Shown: positions 59,440-64,000 of the stretch, in pieces
Layout: every line of letters starts with the position of its first letter
Position numbering within the stretch: position 1 is the first letter of the stretch
Source: Kribbella jiaozuonensis
GTDB taxonomy: Bacteria; Actinomycetota; Actinomycetes; Propionibacteriales; Kribbellaceae
DNA length: 64,000 nt
Direction of reading: 5' to 3'
Assembly: GCF_005233875.1 (NCBI RefSeq)
Contig: NZ_SZPZ01000005.1
Span: 1-64,000, forward strand
Program-made: the position numbers and the translations under genes
The notes under the pieces: generated by a model
Databases searched by the model: none
The model's input: only the letters and a program-made list of their open reading frames with translations
Told to the model about the DNA's origin: nothing

Positions 59440-59934
59440 TCACACCCCCACGGCGGCGGTCACGCGTCGCACGCGACCTCGGACCGTCGCGCCGACCTGA
59501 CTGGCGACGATGAGCACACCGAAGGCGAGGACCGCCGCTACCGTACGGATCGCGTGGGCGACCTGCCATCGATCCCGGACGCTCGCCCAATCGGACGGCG
59601 GGGTCGGCACCGACCAGGCGGACTGGTCCGAGTTGATCGGCAGGTTGATCGCGAACGTGGTCGCGAACACGACCGCCAGCAACGCGACCGCCACCAGCAC
59701 CATCCGCCGATCGTTGCCCCGAGCCCGGATCGCCAGCACCACGGTCGTGATCATTTCCGGGATCAACGTTGCCGAGGCCAACTTGTCCAACGAGTCCAGC
59801 TCCACCAACCGGGTCTGCGTGTAGACCGACGCATCGAACCCGCGCAACGAGTTCTCGAGCACGAGCACGCACACCAGAAATCCGGCGAACACCCCGCTGA
59901 ACAACAAGCTCGCAGAACGCACGAACCGCGTCAT
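59440..59934 (-). CDS. DUF1772 (anthrone oxygenase-like) membrane protein
   Basis: A 164-residue protein with four transmembrane helices (residues ~8-28, 55-70, 77-97, 130-150). FDASVYTQTRLVELDSLDKL in the first extracytoplasmic loop and the general layout fit DUF1772. Some fungal relatives act in polyketide oxidation; the bacterial role is unknown. The ATG overlaps the stop of the NAD-binding gene (TGATG). Confidence 0.78.
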   Translation of the reverse strand: MTRFVRSASLLFSGVFAGFLVCVLVLENSLRGFDASVYTQTRLVELDSLDKLASATLIPEMITTVVLAIRARGNDRRMVLVAVALLAVVFATTFAINLPINSDQSAWSVPTPPSDWASVRDRWQVAHAIRTVAAVLAFGVLIVASQVGATVRGRVRRVTAAVGV

Positions 59935-60572
59935 CAGTACGACACTCCGACCGGCTGATCGATCGTCGCCGGGTCGTCGAGTACGGCGAGCATCAAGTGC
60001 GCGACGTCGGCACGCGAGATGAAGTACCCCTTGGTGACCGTGCCGCCCACGACCGTGCGGTAGTGACCGGTGAGCGCCTTGTTGTTGAGCTTCGGCGGGC
60101 GCACGATCGTCCAGTCCGTGGCGCTGCTCATGATCGCCGCCTCCATCAGCCGCAGGTCGGCGTACACATCGGCCGCGAACGCGTTGATCATCGGGTACAC
60201 CACCCGGCGGTTCAGGAAGCTCTCGTCCGCCGGAATCGGCCCGAGCGGCGCGGCGCTGACCGCGACGAACCGCCGTACCCCGGCCGCTTCCATTGCCGTC
60301 AGCATCGATCGCGTACTGCGCGACGCGACCGGCCCGTCCTTCCGCCCGCGGGCGCCGACGCCGGAGATGACCGCCGTACTCCCGTCGAGCGCCTCACGCA
60401 GCGGCTCCGGATCGTCCAGACCCGCCACCCGGACCACCTCGAGGGACGGATGCTCCACCTCGAACGACGACGACTTCCGCACCACCGCGGTCACCTTGTG
60501 CCCCGCATCGAGCGCCTGCCGTACGACGTGACCGCCGATCCCACCCGTCGCGCCGAACACCGTGATCCTCAT
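59934..60572 (-). CDS. NAD(P)H-binding SDR-like protein
   Basis: A 212-residue atypical short-chain dehydrogenase. The Rossmann motif GATGGIGGHVVRQAL starts at residue 7, and VSAAPLGPIPADESFLNR and WTIVRPPKLNNKALTG are typical of NmrA/BVR-B-like proteins. It forms an operon with the DUF1772 gene and is divergent from a MarR regulator, the likely controller. Substrate unknown. Confidence 0.85.
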   Translation of the reverse strand: MRITVFGATGGIGGHVVRQALDAGHKVTAVVRKSSSFEVEHPSLEVVRVAGLDDPEPLREALDGSTAVISGVGARGRKDGPVASRSTRSMLTAMEAAGVRRFVAVSAAPLGPIPADESFLNRRVVYPMINAFAADVYADLRLMEAAIMSSATDWTIVRPPKLNNKALTGHYRTVVGGTVTKGYFISRADVAHLMLAVLDDPATIDQPVGVSY

Positions 60573-60636
60573 CCCGCGTCTCCTTGCGCTATCGTGAATC
60601 TGATCTGTAACTCATATAGTACGGGAATCATAATAT
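60573..60636. promoter_or_regulatory. Divergent promoter region, NAD-binding gene / marR
   Basis: This 64-bp gap is strikingly AT-rich for this genome. TATAGT (60615-60620, plus) and TACTAT (60621-60616, minus) are overlapping back-to-back -10 candidates. The imperfect dyad ACTCATATAGT (60610-60620) lies over them and is a candidate MarR operator. Confidence 0.45.
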
Positions 60637-61119
60637 ATGGAACAGACAGAACCGAGTGACGCACGCCACCACCGGCGTACCGGCAACGAGATCAAGGCCG
60701 CGCTCCGCGACCTGCGGATCCAGCTCGCCCTGCTGAACCATCAGGTCGGCGGCAAGCTGGCACTGAAGGACGTCGACCTGGACTGCCTCGACGTGCTCGC
60801 CCGCAGCGGACCGCTCACGCCGAGCGCGCTCGCTCGTCAGGCCGGCCTGCACCCGGCCACGCTGACCGGCATCCTCGACCGGCTCGAGAAGGCCGGCTGG
60901 ATCGCCCGGGACCGCGCCCGGGCGGACCGCCGCAGCGTCACGATCCGCGTGCTGCCGGATCGCGGGATGGAGGTGTTCCGCGTGTATCAGCCGATGATCG
61001 GCGCGATGGACGACGTACTCGCCGAGTACTCCGAGCCGGAGTTGAAGCTGATCGCCGACTTCCTGCGTCGCAGTACCGAGGCCGGCCAGCGGGCCAACGA
61101 AGAGTTGGCTCAGGAGTAG
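60637..61119 (+). CDS. MarR-family transcriptional regulator
   Basis: A 160-residue winged-helix regulator. LTPSALARQAGLHPATLTGILDRLEKAGWIARD is the DNA-binding region, followed by the DRRSVTIRVL wing. It is divergent from the NAD-binding/DUF1772 operon, which it probably represses until a small phenolic or oxidative ligand appears. The 3' end overlaps the convergent WYL-domain gene by 10 bases. Confidence 0.9.
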   Translation: MEQTEPSDARHHRRTGNEIKAALRDLRIQLALLNHQVGGKLALKDVDLDCLDVLARSGPLTPSALARQAGLHPATLTGILDRLEKAGWIARDRARADRRSVTIRVLPDRGMEVFRVYQPMIGAMDDVLAEYSEPELKLIADFLRRSTEAGQRANEELAQE

Positions 61120-62075
61120 AGGTCGTGGAGCGCGCGGCCGAGATTCGCCAGCTCTGCCCGTAGTTCGGGAGGCTCGAGCACCTCGACCGATGCTCCGAAC
61201 CTGCTCAGTGAGGCTGCCGCGTTGCCGATCGACTCGATCGGGATCGTCACCACGACGCTCCCGTCAGGCTCCGGTTCGGCGGCCGCCACCGCCTTGACCA
61301 GGCTCGGGAACGAGACGTCGTAGATCCTGGCGGCGAGTCCTGCGGAGACTCGGACGACGGCCTCGTCGGTGTACCGGACGCGGTCGAAGCCTTCGAGGTG
61401 GTCCTGCCAGAACTGGGTCAGGTTGAAGTCCGGATCCCGCTCGAAGCTGTCCTCGGTCGGCGTCAGCTCGAGGATGTTGGAGACGCGGTACGTGCGCAGA
61501 CCTCGGGGCGTCGCGGCGACGACGTACCAGCTGCCGTTCTTGAGGACCAAGCCGTGCGGCTCGAGGAGGCGCTCGACCTCGCGCGGTTCTTCCCAGCGGC
61601 GATAGAGGACCTTGATCCGGCGGTCGTGGAGCACGGCGTCGGCGACTGCGGACAGGTGCGGCGAGTCCTCGGCGTCCTGGTACCAAGCGGGCAGGTCGAG
61701 GTGGAAGCGGTTCTTGAGGCGGCCGGCGCGGTCGCGTTGGTCGGGCGCGAGGGCGGCGAGCAGTTTGAGCTCGGCCGCGCTGGTCTCCGCAGTGAGGCCG
61801 AGCGCGGCGGCTGCGCCCGGCATACCAACTAAGAACAGCGCGGCCGCTTCCTGCTCAGTCAGGCCGGTGAGCTTGGTGCGGTACCCCTCGACGAGTCGAT
61901 AGCCGCCGGCGCGACCCTGATCGGCGTACACGGGAACCCCGGCCGCTGCCAGCGCTTCGACGTCGCGGTAGATCGTGCGGAGCGACACCTCGAGTTCGTC
62001 CGCGAGCTCACGCGCCGTCAGCTGTCGGCGCGTCTGCAGCAACAGCAGGATCGACAACAGCCGGCTCGAACGCAT
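61110..62075 (-). CDS. YafY-family HTH/WYL-domain regulator
   Basis: A 321-residue transcription regulator: an N-terminal HTH_11 (LLLLQTRRQLTARELADELE; SLRTIYRDVEAL) and a WYL domain at ~140-215 (VLYRRWEEPREVERLLEPHG). A C-terminal WCX extension follows. WYL domains sense ligands, possibly nucleic acid. The start is set at the ATG 62073-62075, seven bases after TAACCT. It is divergent from the duplicated-domain gene, which it may control. Confidence 0.88.
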   Translation of the reverse strand: MRSSRLLSILLLLQTRRQLTARELADELEVSLRTIYRDVEALAAAGVPVYADQGRAGGYRLVEGYRTKLTGLTEQEAAALFLVGMPGAAAALGLTAETSAAELKLLAALAPDQRDRAGRLKNRFHLDLPAWYQDAEDSPHLSAVADAVLHDRRIKVLYRRWEEPREVERLLEPHGLVLKNGSWYVVAATPRGLRTYRVSNILELTPTEDSFERDPDFNLTQFWQDHLEGFDRVRYTDEAVVRVSAGLAARIYDVSFPSLVKAVAAAEPEPDGSVVVTIPIESIGNAAASLSRFGASVEVLEPPELRAELANLGRALHDLYS

Positions 62076-62137
62076 GCTGTTCAGGTTAGTGCTTATCGCT
62101 GCCATCGGTTGTCAGGTATTGGCTGGAGGCTTGCTGC

Positions 62138-63097
62138 ATGACGACATGGAACAAGGTCACCGGCGACTTCGACTTCCTCAACGGGTACTTCGACGTCCAC
62201 CACCGCACGCTGAAACAGGCCTTCGCCGACTGCGACGAGTGGCTCGAGTACGACGGGACCACGACCGCCCACACGTACTTCGACGGCCAGATCAGCATCG
62301 ACGAGATGCGCTTCCCGACGAAGGGGTCGTACGGGCTGTCGCTGCGGGTGTTCGACCCGGTGGCCAAGCAGTGGAGCATCTGGTGGGTCAACAGCACCAC
62401 GATGACGCTGTACCCGCCGGTGCGTGGCGGCTGGTCCGCGGACGGTACTACTTGCCGGCTCGTCGGGGAGGACTCGCTGGACGGGTTCCCGATCCTGTGC
62501 AGCTACGAGTGGTCGGACATCACCGACAAGACGGCGCACTGGGAGCAGGCGTACTCCAGCGACGGCGGCAAGACCTGGGAAACCAACTGGATCATGGACT
62601 TCACCCGGCGGTCTGATCCGCCGCCGGCTCTCGACGTACCGAAGATGACTGACGACTTCGACTTCCTGACCGGCCGCTGGTCGTTCCACAACCTGCGGCG
62701 CCGGCCGGTGCTTGGGGAGCCGTTCGAGTGGCACGAGTTCGACGCGGAGCTGGAGGGTACGACGTATTTTGATGGGGCGATCAGCGTGGATGAGGGGTGG
62801 TACCCGACTGAAGGGTTCCGGGGTGCGACGTTCCGGCTGTACGACCGGACGTCACGCACGTGGGCAATCCACTGGATCAACAGCGAACGCGGGCATCTGG
62901 AGACACCGGTCATCGGCTCGTTCGACGGGGACGTCGGCACGTTCGAGGGGCCGGACGAGTGGGACGGGCAACCGATCGACGTCCGGTTCCTGTGGAACCG
63001 CGGCATCGACAAGGCGTCGTGGGAACAGTCGTTCTCGACGGATGGGGGCAAGAGTTGGACGGCTAACTGGCATATGAACCACACGCGGATCGGGTGA
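62138..63097 (+). CDS. Hypothetical protein with duplicated DUF1579-like domain
   Basis: A 319-residue protein made of two homologous halves (about 1-165 and 170-319). Each begins DFDFLxGxW, contains TYFDGxISxDE, then RxYD/VFD...WxIxWxNS, and ends WEQxxSxDGGKxWxxNWxMxxTR. The pattern resembles DUF1579-type lipocalin-like proteins. No signal peptide or catalytic motif is visible. It is divergent from a WYL regulator. GGAGG precedes the ATG. Confidence 0.78.
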   Translation: MTTWNKVTGDFDFLNGYFDVHHRTLKQAFADCDEWLEYDGTTTAHTYFDGQISIDEMRFPTKGSYGLSLRVFDPVAKQWSIWWVNSTTMTLYPPVRGGWSADGTTCRLVGEDSLDGFPILCSYEWSDITDKTAHWEQAYSSDGGKTWETNWIMDFTRRSDPPPALDVPKMTDDFDFLTGRWSFHNLRRRPVLGEPFEWHEFDAELEGTTYFDGAISVDEGWYPTEGFRGATFRLYDRTSRTWAIHWINSERGHLETPVIGSFDGDVGTFEGPDEWDGQPIDVRFLWNRGIDKASWEQSFSTDGGKSWTANWHMNHTRIG

Positions 63098-63838
63098 GAG
63101 AAGGCCCCCGCGTGCTACGCGGACGCTTTCTTCGTCGCTGCGCTCCTCAGCGCAGCCGCTCCGCACGCTGCCCACCCACCCCCCGCTCAGCGCGGTGCAT
63201 CCTTTCCGGCTATCGCCGGACGTGCCCGGCTTATCGCCGGGAGGTGCCGGCCTATCGCCGGTTGCCGGCCTATCGCCGGGGTGGCGGGCTGCCGCCCGCG
63301 GTTTGCTCGCTGGCGCTCGCGGGTGACCGCCACGTGGTCGGGCTGCATGTGGTTGGTCGAGGATCGGCTGCGAGGCCCGGATAAGGCTGGGCCACCTCAC
63401 GCCGGCCCGCCCGCTGACCGATAGCCAGCAGATGCCCGGGCATGCGGCTCACCTAGCGCGCCGTCGACGGACCGGCCTCGGACCATCAGCGCGGCAGCCG
63501 CCGCCAGAGCCCGCTGCCCGAGAACGGCCCAGCAAGCAGTCACCGCGCTGAGCGCGGGATGTCCTTCGAATCGACGGTGGAGCAGCAGGCGGGTGGGTGG
63601 AAGCGCGCGGAGCAGCCGCGCTGAGGAGCGGAGCGACGAAGGAAGCGGCTGCGCAGCACGCGTGGGGCCCGCAGTCGGCCGCGGGCGGCAGCCCGCCACC
63701 CCGGCGGTAGCGGGCACCTCCGGCGGTAGCCGGAAAGGATGCACCGGCGATGAGCCGGGGGGGCGGGTGGGTAGCGCGCGAAGCAGCCGCGGTGAGGAGC
63801 GGAGCGACGAAGGGAGCGGCTGTGTAGCGTGCGGGGGC
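63098..63838. repeat. Gene-free repeat region with inverted repeat-family copies
   Basis: No supportable gene. A copy of the GATAGCCGG repeat in reverse orientation spans 63104-63300, with four short TATCGCCGG units. A copy in forward orientation spans about 63663-63838, with an extra partial copy of its tail at 63586-63662. Shared blocks are GCGGGCGGCAGCCCGCCACC, GGTAGCCGGAAAGGATGCACCGG (split here by sequence variants) and GAGGAGCGGAGCGACGAAG. The middle 63301-63585 shows nothing I recognise; it may be coding remnant. Confidence 0.75.
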
Positions 63839-64000
63839 TTACCCCAGTTGCCGGACGGCGGCGAGAGTGGAGAGGGCGGCTTGGGTTGCCTCGTAGCCCT
63901 TGTCCTCGCGGCTGTCCGGAAGGCCGGCGCGGTCCAGCGCCTGGGGGTCGTTGTCGCAGGTCAGGACACCGAAGCCGACAGGAACGCCGGTCGACACACC
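63839..64000 (-). CDS. ribH: 6,7-dimethyl-8-ribityllumazine synthase, C-terminal part (partial)
   Basis: The last 53 residues of lumazine synthase, which makes the penultimate intermediate of riboflavin. GVSTGVPVGFGVLTCDN followed by QALDRAGL and a C-terminal helix is diagnostic. The gene continues past the right edge. Its stop TAA is at 63841-63839. In many relatives ribH lies next to hisE/hisG; here about 6.5 kb of accessory genes and repeats separate them. Confidence 0.93.
   Translation of the reverse strand, partial: GVSTGVPVGFGVLTCDNDPQALDRAGLPDSREDKGYEATQAALSTLAAVRQLG

Noticed and set aside
63209..63281. Short TATCGCCGG repeats as a CRISPR array
   Set aside because: The repeats are too short (9 bases), spacers are only about 10-12 bases, and no cas genes are present.
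63397..63744. 115-codon minus-strand frame between repeats before ribH
   Set aside because: Half of it lies in the repeat element. The other half could be a decayed gene, but I see no family resemblance or start signal.
1..64000. tRNA genes, prophage, integrase or transposase genes
   Set aside because: No T-loop GGTTCGAATCC-type tRNA signature and no recognisable integrase or transposase motif was seen by eye on either strand.

Overview
The window is high-GC actinobacterial DNA. The 16S rRNA start at the left edge, the arg cluster order, the infC-DUF1844 pairing, F420-type oxidoreductase, ECF41 and ECF42 sigma modules and many apparently leaderless genes suggest the order Propionibacteriales, with Kribbella or a relative as my best guess. 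That placement is inference from gene content and was not tested by any search.

Layout. 1-705: the 5' end of a 16S rRNA gene (minus strand) with leader and two promoters. 706-4824: tyrS, an App1-type phosphatase, an LLM oxidoreductase and a 3-methyladenine DNA glycosylase. 4826-11982: a tightly coupled arginine operon argC-J-B-D-F-R-H (no argG) behind a putative ArgR-controlled promoter. 12071-13541: an ECF41 sigma factor with its carboxymuconolactone-decarboxylase-like partner and a matching promoter. 13582-23127: a GNAT enzyme, a 1910-residue sortase-anchored surface protein built of alternating repeats, and a membrane/GT2 glycosyltransferase pair. 23172-28501: gamma-glutamyltransferase and pheST. 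28590-31930: an MFS exporter with a divergent TetR regulator, and small hypothetical genes. 32098-35973: the infC-rpmI-rplT operon with trmH and a PHP hydrolase, preceded by a leader with a terminator hairpin, then DUF1844. 36036-37861: a TetX-like monooxygenase with a TetR regulator. 37903-38367: a 195-bp tandem duplication. 38368-40256: a phosphotransferase-like gene and two paralogous small secreted proteins. 40310-45693: a sugar ABC importer, LacI regulator and intracellular glycoside hydrolase that share an operator motif. 45699-50221: a TetR regulator and an ABC exporter whose permease is interrupted by an in-frame TGA. 50207-57309: SseB-like protein, kinase, methyltransferase, globin, an ECF42/DGPF module, aldose epimerase, a PH-like membrane protein and hisG/hisE. 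57403-63097: VOC, metallo-beta-lactamase-fold, P1 peptidase, DUF1772, NAD-binding, MarR, WYL and a duplicated-domain protein. 63104-63838: an array of inverted intergenic repeats, then the 3' end of ribH.

How the parts work together. Amino acid biosynthesis (arg, his), translation (tyrS, pheST, infC operon) and riboflavin synthesis form the conserved backbone. Between them lie accessory blocks, most with their own local regulator and recognisable operator: TetR/MFS, TetR/TetX-like, LacI/sugar uptake/glycosidase, ECF41/COE and ECF42/DGPF. The strongest candidates for new biology are the alternating-repeat adhesin with its neighbouring glycosyltransferases, the paralogous pair of four-cysteine secreted proteins, the dispersed CGATAGCCGG-type repeat family, and the infC leader attenuator with an AUC start codon.
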